Of a stretch of DNA of 10,307 nucleotides, positions 1 to 5,892 are shown piece by piece. The position numbers and the translations under genes were made by a program. The stretch lies in assembly GCA_036278835.1 (NCBI GenBank), contig DASUKH010000304.1, positions 1 to 10,307 on the forward strand. The letters are read 5' to 3'. Origin of the DNA: DATARH01 sp036278835 (GTDB lineage Bacteria; Pseudomonadota; Alphaproteobacteria; ATCC43930; CGMCC-115725). Every line of letters starts with the position of its first letter. Positions within the stretch are counted from its first letter, which is position 1. The notes beneath the pieces are model-generated. The model had not been told where the DNA came from, ran no database searches, and saw only the letters and a list, made by a program, of their open reading frames with translations.

Positions 1-106
1 CTGGCAGCGGCTTCGGTTAGCCTCCGATAAGCAGCCTTGCAAGTACCCGCATCATCCTGTTCGCGATTGCGGGTTGGCAGCGACATCGCCGCGGCGGTCG
101 AATGCC

Positions 107-110
107 GAGG
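107..110 (+). promoter_or_regulatory. Ribosome binding site deciding the YihY-family start
   Basis: GAGG sits 8 bases before ATG 119. The upstream in-frame TTG at 74 has no comparable purine tract, so ATG 119 is the chosen start. Confidence 0.55.
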
Positions 111-118
111 ATGGAGCC

Positions 119-1138
119 ATGAGCCCCGACGACTTACCGCGTCTCGACGAGCACGCCGACCTCTCGCAGACCAACCGCAATCCCGCCGAAGCCGCCCATG
201 AGGACGGACACGGCCGCTCGACTACGCGACCCAGCGACATCCCGGCACGCGGCTGGATGGACATCCTGTGGCGCGTTTATCAGGGCATCAGCGATGACCG
301 GATCCTGATGAATGCGGCCGGCGTCACATTTTATGCCCTGCTCGCGCTGTTCCCGGCGATTGCCGCGATCGTCTCGATCTATGGCCTGTTCGCCGACCCG
401 ACGCAGATTTCGCAGCAGATGAACCAGTTCGAAGGCGTCGTCCCGGGCGGCGGCATGAGCATCATCCGCGACCAACTGACCCGCATCGCTTCCAAGGGCG
501 GCGGGTCGCTGACTGCGGGCTTCCTGATCGGCCTTTTGGTTTCGCTGTGGAGCGCCAACGGCGGCATCAAGGGGCTATTCGACGCGCTCAACGTTGTCTA
601 TGGGGAAACCGAAAAGCGCAGCTTTTTGAAGCTCAACGCGATCAGCCTCGCGGTCACGCTGGGCACGATCGCCTTCCTCGTCGTCGCGATGGTGTGCGTG
701 ATCGCGATCCCGGCGCTGCTCGACTATTTCCCGGGCTTTATCCGGGCGGTCGTCAATTACGCGCGATGGCCGCTGATCCTGGTGCTGGTCGCGGTGGTCT
801 TGGCCGTCATCTACCGCTTCGGGCCGAGCCGCGATGAGCCGCAATGGCGCTGGCTGAGCTGGGGCAGTGTTGCCGCCGCGCTGCTGTGGCTGGCCGTTTC
901 CGGCCTGTTCTCGTGGTACGCAGCCAATTTCGGCACGTTCGACAAGACCTACGGGTCGCTCGGCGCGATCATCGGCTTCATGCTGTGGATTTGGCTGTCG
1001 ACCATTGTGATCCTGCTCGGCGGCAAGCTGAACGCCGAGATCGAGCATCAGACCGCCCGCGACACGACAGTCGGCGAGCCCAAGCCGCTCGGCGGGCGTG
1101 GCGCCCGCATGGCCGATACCGTCGGCCACAGCTCTTAG
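119..1138 (+). CDS. YihY/virulence factor BrkB family inner-membrane protein
   Basis: 339-residue integral membrane protein of the YihY/BrkB family, whose molecular role is still debated; the old ribonuclease BN label for this family is considered wrong. Seen: a hydrophilic N-terminus (residues 1-45), then about six hydrophobic segments near 68-90, 132-148, 175-200, 217-232, 246-268 and 281-301. Family hallmarks are the AAGVTFYALLALFPA stretch (66-80) in the first helix and the KTYGSLGAIIGFMLWIW then LNAEIEHQT region (276-311) at the end. The reading frame stays open to the left edge and a TTG at 74 is possible, but ATG 119 is preferred because GAGG lies 8 bases upstream and the hydrophilic leader is already long. 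A small exported protein gene follows 65 bases downstream on the same strand. The polar C-terminal tail (312-339) is probably cytoplasmic. Family assignment is firm; function is unknown. Confidence 0.93.
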   Translation: MSPDDLPRLDEHADLSQTNRNPAEAAHEDGHGRSTTRPSDIPARGWMDILWRVYQGISDDRILMNAAGVTFYALLALFPAIAAIVSIYGLFADPTQISQQMNQFEGVVPGGGMSIIRDQLTRIASKGGGSLTAGFLIGLLVSLWSANGGIKGLFDALNVVYGETEKRSFLKLNAISLAVTLGTIAFLVVAMVCVIAIPALLDYFPGFIRAVVNYARWPLILVLVAVVLAVIYRFGPSRDEPQWRWLSWGSVAAALLWLAVSGLFSWYAANFGTFDKTYGSLGAIIGFMLWIWLSTIVILLGGKLNAEIEHQTARDTTVGEPKPLGGRGARMADTVGHSS

Positions 1139-1203
1139 CGGAGCCGCACGGGAGAAAGCCGGCGCCCCAGGCGTTTGCTTCTTGCCACTTTCGGAGAAGG
1201 CGA

Positions 1204-1512
1204 ATGCGCACGGCGCTCTCGGCATTTGCGGTGCTGATGCTGGCTCTCGGCTTACCGGCCGCCGGTTCGGCGCAGGAGATCAACGCGAGCCTCGCCCCCG
1301 CTCTGGGCGGGACCGGCATCGGCCCGAACGGCGCGGGGTTTGATGGCGCGCTCGGCGACCCGGTGTTCCTCGCCGAGAACCCCGGCGTCTATGCGCCGGC
1401 GGTCCGCGGCGCGCCGGGCGCGATAACCGCCCCGGCGTTGCCCGGCACCTACGGCGTGACACCGCGCGGCCCCGTCATCGAGTATTACTACGCCCCGCCC
1501 TCGATCCGCTGA
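1204..1512 (+). CDS. Small exported Gly/Pro/Ala-rich protein, function unknown
   Basis: 102-residue protein that I do not recognise. Seen: a clear Sec-type signal peptide (MRT, then a hydrophobic core at about residues 4-19, with a likely cleavage after the Gly-Ser-Ala at 21-23). The mature part is about 79 residues, low in complexity and rich in Gly, Pro and Ala, ending in an aromatic EYYYAPP patch (93-99). There is no cysteine, so it is neither a lipoprotein nor disulfide-bonded. ATG 1204 is chosen because GGAGAAGG lies just upstream (1193-1200) and the signal peptide begins there; the same frame is open further upstream only as a shadow of the YihY-family gene. It follows that gene by 65 bases and may be co-transcribed. 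Its end is 12 bases from the end of the convergent MoaD-like gene, and a 7-bp hairpin (1503-1519) covers its stop codon. Likely periplasmic or surface-associated. Confidence 0.65.
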   Translation: MRTALSAFAVLMLALGLPAAGSAQEINASLAPALGGTGIGPNGAGFDGALGDPVFLAENPGVYAPAVRGAPGAITAPALPGTYGVTPRGPVIEYYYAPPSIR

Positions 1513-1524
1513 GCGGGTCAGCCC

Positions 1525-1773
1525 TCAGCCGCCACCAATCTTCGGGATCAGGACGACCTCGCTGTCCGGCTTTAGCGGGGCCAGATAGGCGTCCTGATAG
1601 ATTTCGCCATCGATCGCGACCGCCATCCCTTCATCGATCTGCCGACCGAGACCGGGGAAGCGGCGGTCGAGTTCGACCATCATCCGGCGCACGGTGTCGG
1701 CCTCGACATCGAATTCGCTTTCGCCGCCGGTGAAGCGGCGCGCGGCAATGCCGGAGAGAACGATTCGGGGCAT
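1525..1773 (-). CDS. MoaD/ThiS-family ubiquitin-like sulfur carrier
   Basis: 82-residue beta-grasp protein resembling MoaD/ThiS. Known members are adenylated and thiocarboxylated on a C-terminal Gly-Gly and donate sulfur, for MoaD during molybdopterin synthesis. Seen: a central segment with FPGL (39-42) and AVAIDGE (51-57), then LKPDSEVVLIPKIGGG (67-82), matching the family's 'L-x-DGDEV-x-x-x-P-x-x-x-GG' ending with free terminal glycines. Being last in the Mo hydroxylase operon suggests a cofactor-related job, but it could be a divergent sulfur carrier for something else. It starts 134 bases after the large-subunit stop, beyond a palindromic repeat. The start is uncertain: ATG 1773 fits the family's N-terminus but has only a weak ribosome site, whereas ATG 1797 (90 residues) lies inside the repeat arm with AAGG 6 bases upstream. 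The longer frame running through the repeat is not credible as protein. Confidence 0.85.
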   Translation of the reverse strand: MPRIVLSGIAARRFTGGESEFDVEADTVRRMMVELDRRFPGLGRQIDEGMAVAIDGEIYQDAYLAPLKPDSEVVLIPKIGGG

Positions 1774-1791
1774 CCGCTGCTTCGCTTCATC

Positions 1792-1882
1792 CGTCATGCC
1801 CGGCCTTGTGCCGGGCATCCACGGAAACCGCACTACCGCCCGGCGTCTCTCGTGGATGGCCGGGACAAGCCCGGCCATGACG
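1792..1882. repeat. Paired palindromic (REP/BIME-like) repeat, family 1
   Basis: Two 32-base arms (1792-1823 and 1851-1882) in inverted orientation, 28 of 32 positions matching, separated by 27 bases. Each arm also folds alone into a 9-bp hairpin with a five-base loop (ACAAG or its complement). All four mismatches between the arms form two compensating pairs within those hairpins (C-G in one arm, G-C in the other). Translated fragments of this kind (MPGLVPGIHG, MAGTSPAMT) are familiar as spurious ends on alphaproteobacterial gene predictions, which points to a dispersed family. It lies between the large-subunit gene and the MoaD-like gene, inside the presumed operon. Confidence 0.85.
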
Positions 1883-1907
1883 ACGAGACAACGGCAACAG
1901 CAATGCC

Positions 1908-4196
1908 CTACTCCGCGGCCAGAAGCGGGGTCTCGGCGTCGAGCGCGGCGCGCAGTTTCGGCGGCGACATCGGCAGGTCGCGCATCCGCACCCCGGACGC
2001 GTCGGCGATCGCGTTGGCGACCGCCGCCATCGGCGGCACGATCGGCACTTCGCCCACCCCCTTGGCGCCAAACGGATGCCGCGGGTTCGGCACCTCGACC
2101 ATGATCGCGTCGATCATCGGCAGGTCGGAGGCGACCGGGATGCGGTAGTCGAGAAAGCCGGGATTTTCGAGCCGGCCGTCCTTGTCGTAGATGTATTCCT
2201 CGTTGAGCGCCCAGCCGACGCCCTGCGTCACGCCGCCCTGGATCTGCCCCTCGACATAGGCCGGGTGGATCGCCCGGCCGACATCCTGCACGGCCGTATA
2301 GCGCAGGATTTTGACGAAGCCGGTCTCGCGGTCAACCTCGACATCGCAGATATGGGTCGCCCAGCCGGCGCCGGCGCCCTGCGCGTTGATCGATACCTCG
2401 GCGGAGATCGGCCCGCCGGTGCGTCCGGCCTTAAGCGCGATCTCCTGCAACGACAAGGGCTCGAAGCTGCCGGCGTTGGGGCCGGCGGGATAGGCCTTGC
2501 CGTCCTTCCAATCGACCGCCTCGGGGCTGATGTCCCAGATCATCGCGGCGCGTTTTTTCATATCGAGGACGACCTTCTCGGCCGCCTGCGTCACCGCCAT
2601 GCCGGTCGCGAAGGTGACGCGGCTGCCGCCAGTCAAAAAGCTGAAGCCGATCGAGGCGGTGTCGGCGACGATCGGGCGGACCCGGTCGTACTCGATGCCG
2701 AGCACTTCGGCCGCCATCATCGCCATCGCCGCGCGGGTGCCGCCGATATCGGGGTTGCCCTCGACGACGGTCGCTGTGCCGTCCTCGTTGATGTGCACCG
2801 CCGCGCTCGACTCGCCGCCGATGTTGAACCAGAAGCCCGAGGCGACGCCGCGCCCCTGGTTGGGGCCGAGCGGGATATCGAGATGGCCGCTGGCGCGTGC
2901 CGCTTCGAGGGTCTGGGCATAGCCGATATTCGCCCAGGTCGGGCCGTGCGCCGCCTTGGTGCCGTCCTTGGCGGCGTTGATCTCGCGCAGCCGCATCGGG
3001 TCGATCTTCAACTCACGTGCCAGTTCGTCCATGCAGCTTTCGGTGCCGAAGGTCGAATTCGGCGCGCCGGGGGCCCGATAGGCCGCCACCTTCGGCCGGT
3101 TCGATACGACATCGTAGCCGACGATGTTGACATGCGGGATGTCGTACATCGCAAAGCCGCACATGCAGGCGGGGCCGACCGGCGAACCCGGGAAGGCGCC
3201 GGCCTGCAGCTTGACGACAAGCTCGGCGGCGACGATCCGCCCGTCCCGTTTCGCCCCGAGCTTGACCTCGTACACGCCGCCGGCGGCCGGACCGGTGCCG
3301 CGGAACACCTCCTCGCGGCTCATCACGATCTTGACCGGCCGGCCGGATTTCTTCGACATCGCGAGGGCCAGCGGTTCGAGATAGACGAGCGTCTTGCCGC
3401 CGAACCCGCCGCCGATCTCGGCCGGGATCGCGCGGATATCGGCGATGTCGATGCCGAGCAGCTTGGCGCAATAGGCACGCACCATGAACTGGCCCTGGCT
3501 CGTGCTCCAGATTGTGCACTGGCCGTCGCTGCCGGCCGACACGACGCAGGCGTGCGGCTCGATATAGCCTTGGTGCACCGGCTGGCTCGTGTAGCGGCGT
3601 TCGATCGTGACCTCGGCCTCACGCCAGCCGGAAGCGATGTCGCCTTTGACGAAGGTGATCCGCTTGGCGACGTTGGACGGTTTGCCCGGCTTCGGATCGA
3701 CGCCCTGGGTGAACAGGTCGTCGTGGAGAAGCGGCGCCTCCGGCTTCATCGCGTCCTCGACATCGATGACGTGCGGCAGCACCTCGTATTTGACTTCGAT
3801 CAGGTCGAGCGCCTCCTCGGCGATCGCCGGCGAAGTCGCCGCCACCGCCGCGACGGCGTGCCCGTCATAGAGCACCTTGCCGCGCGCCATGCAGTTGTAC
3901 GACAGGTCGCGGAAGTTCATCGGCCCTTCGCCGACAAACGCCTCCTCGGAGGCGATCGCCGGGAAATCGGCGGTGGTGATAACCGCCTTGACGCCGGGCA
4001 GCGCCTCGGCCTTCGACGTATCGATCGCGACGATGCGGGCGTGGGCGTGCGGGCTTCGCTTGACCTTGCCCCACAGCATGCCGGGCATGACCATATCGGC
4101 GCCGAAGGCGGCGCGGCCGATCACCTTGTCCACCCCGTCCGGCCGCACCGGCCGGGTCCCGACCACCTTGAGAGCCGATTTTTCGAGATAGGTCAC
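1908..4196 (-). CDS. Molybdenum hydroxylase large subunit (xanthine dehydrogenase family, molybdopterin-binding)
   Basis: 762-residue catalytic subunit carrying the Mo-molybdopterin (probably cytosine dinucleotide) cofactor; it hydroxylates a substrate with water-derived oxygen. Seen: the N-terminal a/b hammerhead domain (about 10-130), the cofactor motif GGGFGGK (262-268), the active-site loop AYRAPG (372-377), and GAKGVGE near the C-terminus, whose glutamate (E716) is the expected catalytic base. The length is normal for a stand-alone large subunit. The loop is not the AYRCSFR of CO dehydrogenase CoxL, so true CO oxidation is unlikely. The substrate is undetermined: aromatic acyl-CoA, N-heterocycle or aldehyde are all possible. 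The frame extends to TTG 4229, but GTG 4196 is preferred because AGGGAG lies 6 bases upstream and the sequence then begins MTYLEKSALKVVG. It is third in the operon, with palindromic repeats in the gaps on both sides. No XdhC-type maturation factor is present in the window. Confidence 0.96.
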   Translation of the reverse strand: MTYLEKSALKVVGTRPVRPDGVDKVIGRAAFGADMVMPGMLWGKVKRSPHAHARIVAIDTSKAEALPGVKAVITTADFPAIASEEAFVGEGPMNFRDLSYNCMARGKVLYDGHAVAAVAATSPAIAEEALDLIEVKYEVLPHVIDVEDAMKPEAPLLHDDLFTQGVDPKPGKPSNVAKRITFVKGDIASGWREAEVTIERRYTSQPVHQGYIEPHACVVSAGSDGQCTIWSTSQGQFMVRAYCAKLLGIDIADIRAIPAEIGGGFGGKTLVYLEPLALAMSKKSGRPVKIVMSREEVFRGTGPAAGGVYEVKLGAKRDGRIVAAELVVKLQAGAFPGSPVGPACMCGFAMYDIPHVNIVGYDVVSNRPKVAAYRAPGAPNSTFGTESCMDELARELKIDPMRLREINAAKDGTKAAHGPTWANIGYAQTLEAARASGHLDIPLGPNQGRGVASGFWFNIGGESSAAVHINEDGTATVVEGNPDIGGTRAAMAMMAAEVLGIEYDRVRPIVADTASIGFSFLTGGSRVTFATGMAVTQAAEKVVLDMKKRAAMIWDISPEAVDWKDGKAYPAGPNAGSFEPLSLQEIALKAGRTGGPISAEVSINAQGAGAGWATHICDVEVDRETGFVKILRYTAVQDVGRAIHPAYVEGQIQGGVTQGVGWALNEEYIYDKDGRLENPGFLDYRIPVASDLPMIDAIMVEVPNPRHPFGAKGVGEVPIVPPMAAVANAIADASGVRMRDLPMSPPKLRAALDAETPLLAAE

Positions 4197-4202
4197 GTTT
4201 CG

Positions 4203-4208
4203 CTCCCT
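4203..4208 (-). promoter_or_regulatory. Ribosome binding site deciding the large-subunit GTG start
   Basis: AGGGAG (read on the minus strand) is 6 bases before GTG 4196. It falls inside the extended reading frame that begins with TTG 4229, which argues for the shorter protein. Confidence 0.6.
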
Positions 4209-4264
4209 GAGTGCGCTGCTGAGCGCCAAGGCCAGCAGTCGGATGTCCGCTCCGCGCCCTGACC

Positions 4265-4331
4265 CCCGTCATACCGGCGAATGCCGGTATCCACGGCTGG
4301 CGTGGGTCCCGGCCTTCGCCGGGATGACGGG
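4265..4331. repeat. Paired palindromic (REP/BIME-like) repeat, family 2
   Basis: Two 31-base arms (4265-4295 and 4301-4331) in inverted orientation, 27 of 31 positions matching, separated by only 5 bases. The left arm folds alone into an 8-bp hairpin with a GAAT loop; the right arm, read in the same sense, into a 7-bp hairpin with a GAAG loop. One arm-to-arm difference is a compensated A-T to C-G pair, one is in the loop, and one breaks the outermost pair of one hairpin. Translations such as PVIPAKAGTHA are a common artefact of this repeat type in proteobacterial genomes. It differs from the repeat at 1792-1882 in loop and stem sequence. It lies between the [2Fe-2S] and large-subunit genes. 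Confidence 0.85.
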
Positions 4332-4347
4332 TCGGTAGCGACTTTGA

Positions 4348-4842
4348 CTATTCCGCCGCGGCTTGCGCTTCGCCGCGCAGGACCGCGCCGGCGTCGAGGA
4401 CGGCGCGGATGATCTTGTCATAGCCGGTGCAGCGGCACAGATTGCCGGCCAGCCAGTAGCGCGCCTCTTCCTCGGTCGGGTTGGGGTTCTCGTCGAGCAA
4501 TGCCTTTGCCGCGACGATGAAGCCCGGCGTGCAGAACCCGCATTGCAGCGCGGCATGCTCCAGGAATTTCTGCTGCACCGGATGGAGGCTGTCGCCGTCG
4601 GCGATGCCTTCGATCGACGTGACCGTGCAGCCCTCGGCCTCGACCCCGAGCATCAGGCACGAGCACACGAGCTTGCCGTTAACGATGATGCTGCAAGCGC
4701 CGCAATCGCCCGAGCCGCAGCCTTCCTTGGTGCCGGTCAGGTTGAGCTCGTCGCGCAGCACGTCGAGCATCGTCTGCTGCCCTTCGCACAGGTACTCGAC
4801 CGGCTCGCCGTTAATGACCGTGGTGACGTGGTGTTTGCTCAT
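4348..4842 (-). CDS. Molybdenum hydroxylase small subunit, two [2Fe-2S] clusters
   Basis: 164-residue electron-transfer subunit of the xanthine dehydrogenase family, relaying electrons from the Mo site to FAD. Seen: an N-terminal plant-ferredoxin-type cluster site with cysteines 42, 47, 50 and 62 (in CGSGDCGAC and the following SCL), then the helical second domain with CGFC (101 and 104) and CRC (136 and 138) for the second cluster proximal to the molybdopterin. All eight ligands are present and the length is typical, so the protein looks intact. ATG 4842 is preferred over the adjacent in-frame TTG 4845 because GGGAG (4851-4855) is then 8 bases away. It starts 19 bases after the FAD-subunit gene, indicating co-transcription. 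The Ala/Glu-rich tail after residue 150 is ordinary for the family. A palindromic repeat begins 16 bases after its stop. Confidence 0.97.
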   Translation of the reverse strand: MSKHHVTTVINGEPVEYLCEGQQTMLDVLRDELNLTGTKEGCGSGDCGACSIIVNGKLVCSCLMLGVEAEGCTVTSIEGIADGDSLHPVQQKFLEHAALQCGFCTPGFIVAAKALLDENPNPTEEEARYWLAGNLCRCTGYDKIIRAVLDAGAVLRGEAQAAAE

Positions 4843-4861
4843 CAAAATCTCTCCCAGGAAC

Positions 4862-5731
4862 CTAGGCGCGCGCCGCGCGCTCGAAGGCGATGGCGGCCGC
4901 GCGGCGCGCCAGAACGCCGGCGACCTTGATGCGGTACTCGATCGTGCCGCGCTTGTCGGTGATCGGCTTGCAGGCGCTCTGCGCCGCGGTGTCGAGCCGC
5001 TTCAGGGTCTCGTCGTCGAGTTTGTGTCCGATCAGCGCCTGCGCCGCCTCATTGACGATCAGCTGGGTCGGGGCGACGGCGCCGAGCACGACCCGCGCAT
5101 CCCGGCAGACCCCGTTGTCGTCGAGGGTCACATCGACGGCGCAGCCGACCACCGCGATGTCCATCTCGGTGCGCGGGATAAAGCGCAGATAGGCGCCGGA
5201 CTGGTGCCGCTTCGGCTTCGGAATGCGAAACTCGACGACAAACTCGCCCTTCTCGAGCGAGGTGCGCCCAGGGCCGACGACGATCTTCTCGACCGGCACC
5301 TCGCGCTTGCCGTTCGGGCCAGCAATGACCGCGGTGGCGCGCGCCGCGATGACCGGCGGCACGCTGTCGGCGGCGGGCGAGGCGTTGCACAGGTTGCCGG
5401 CGATCGAGCAGCGCCCCTGGATCTGCATGGAGCCGATCAGATCGACCCCTTCGAGGATGCCCGGATAGGCCTGTTGCAGCCGCTTGTCCTCGCAGATCGC
5501 CACGCCGGGAGTGGCGGCGCCGATCACAAAAGCGTCGCCTTCCTCGCGGATGCCGATCAGCCCGGGAATGCGCTTCGTATCGACGATCAGGTCGGGCCGG
5601 GTGCGCCCGCTCTTCAGCTGCACCAACAGGTCGGTGCCGCCCGACAGGACTTTCGCCAAGCCGGCGGCGCCGGCCAGAGCCTTGACGGCATCGTCGACCG
5701 TCGCAGGCGCGGTGTAACTGACCCTCGGCAT
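4862..5731 (-). CDS. Molybdenum hydroxylase medium subunit, FAD-binding (CoxM-like)
   Basis: 289-residue FAD subunit of the xanthine dehydrogenase family, passing electrons from the iron-sulfur subunit to an external acceptor. Seen: the first flavin motif KVLSGGTDLL (27-36), the second motif GNLCNASPAADSVPP (112-126) in the FAD-binding PCMH-type domain, and the C-terminal CO-dehydrogenase-flavoprotein-like domain from about residue 178. The length is the minimal one. There is no insertion of the kind that carries the extra [4Fe-4S] cluster in anaerobic 4-hydroxybenzoyl-CoA reductase, so that enzyme proper is unlikely. ATG 5731 is well supported by AGGAG 5 bases upstream (5737-5741). It is the first gene of the operon (FAD, Fe-S, Mo, MoaD-like), an order shared with coxMSL-type clusters. 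A terminator-like hairpin and a possible promoter separate it from the Crp/Fnr gene upstream. Confidence 0.96.
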   Translation of the reverse strand: MPRVSYTAPATVDDAVKALAGAAGLAKVLSGGTDLLVQLKSGRTRPDLIVDTKRIPGLIGIREEGDAFVIGAATPGVAICEDKRLQQAYPGILEGVDLIGSMQIQGRCSIAGNLCNASPAADSVPPVIAARATAVIAGPNGKREVPVEKIVVGPGRTSLEKGEFVVEFRIPKPKRHQSGAYLRFIPRTEMDIAVVGCAVDVTLDDNGVCRDARVVLGAVAPTQLIVNEAAQALIGHKLDDETLKRLDTAAQSACKPITDKRGTIEYRIKVAGVLARRAAAIAFERAARA

Positions 5732-5813
5732 GTTCGCTCCTGAAGCTGTCCGGGCGCGCCTGCCTTCGCCCCGCGACGGGGCCGGACGGCAGTCAGGCGG
5801 CGCACGACCCTGG

Positions 5814-5841
5814 CTTACACTACCAGCCCCGCCGCCGTGAA
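5814..5841 (-). promoter_or_regulatory. Possible promoter of the molybdenum hydroxylase operon
   Basis: On the minus strand TTCACG (5836-5841) and TGTAAG (5814-5819) are spaced by 16 bases, each matching 4 of 6 sigma-70 consensus positions, about 80 bases before the FAD-subunit start. The short inverted repeat CTGG-N9-CCAG (5810-5826) overlaps the -10 element and could be an operator. The match is weak and alphaproteobacterial promoters are degenerate, so this is only a candidate. Confidence 0.22.
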
Positions 5842-5845
5842 GTGC

Positions 5846-5875
5846 AAATTCCGGGCGCGGCCAATGCGCGCCCGG
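5846..5875 (-). terminator. Hairpin terminator candidate after the Crp/Fnr gene
   Basis: A perfect 9-bp GC-only stem (5851-5859 with 5867-5875) and 7-base loop starts 17 bases past the regulator's stop. On the minus strand it is followed by AATTT, a short, weak U-tract. Its position between the regulator and the FAD-subunit gene suggests that the regulator and the operon are separate transcripts, or that read-through is attenuated. Confidence 0.5.
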
Positions 5876-5892
5876 TCCCGGGTCGGGTCAGG

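Noticed and set aside
1..30. Possible tail of a preceding + strand gene (stops at 18-20 and 28-30).
   Set aside because: Too few codons are visible to support any coding call.
45..74. Inverted repeat ACCCGCA / TGCGGGT with a 16-base loop upstream of the YihY-family gene.
   Set aside because: A 7-bp stem with a long loop is easily found by chance in this composition; no promoter or known operator matches it.
1774..1878. N-terminal extension of the MoaD-like frame through the palindromic repeat.
   Set aside because: The translation is the familiar artefact of this repeat family, not conserved protein sequence.
2076..4262. A 728-codon open frame on the + strand opposite the large-subunit gene, and similar long antisense frames at 4481-5743, 6804-8084 and 8805-10070.
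   Set aside because: Long antisense frames are expected in GC-rich coding DNA. Their translations are rich in Arg, Asp, His, Gly and Ala without recognisable domains, while the opposite strand encodes clear families.
1908..5731. Carbon monoxide dehydrogenase (coxMSL) identity for the operon.
   Set aside because: The gene order matches, but the large subunit lacks the AYRCSFR active-site loop of true CoxL.
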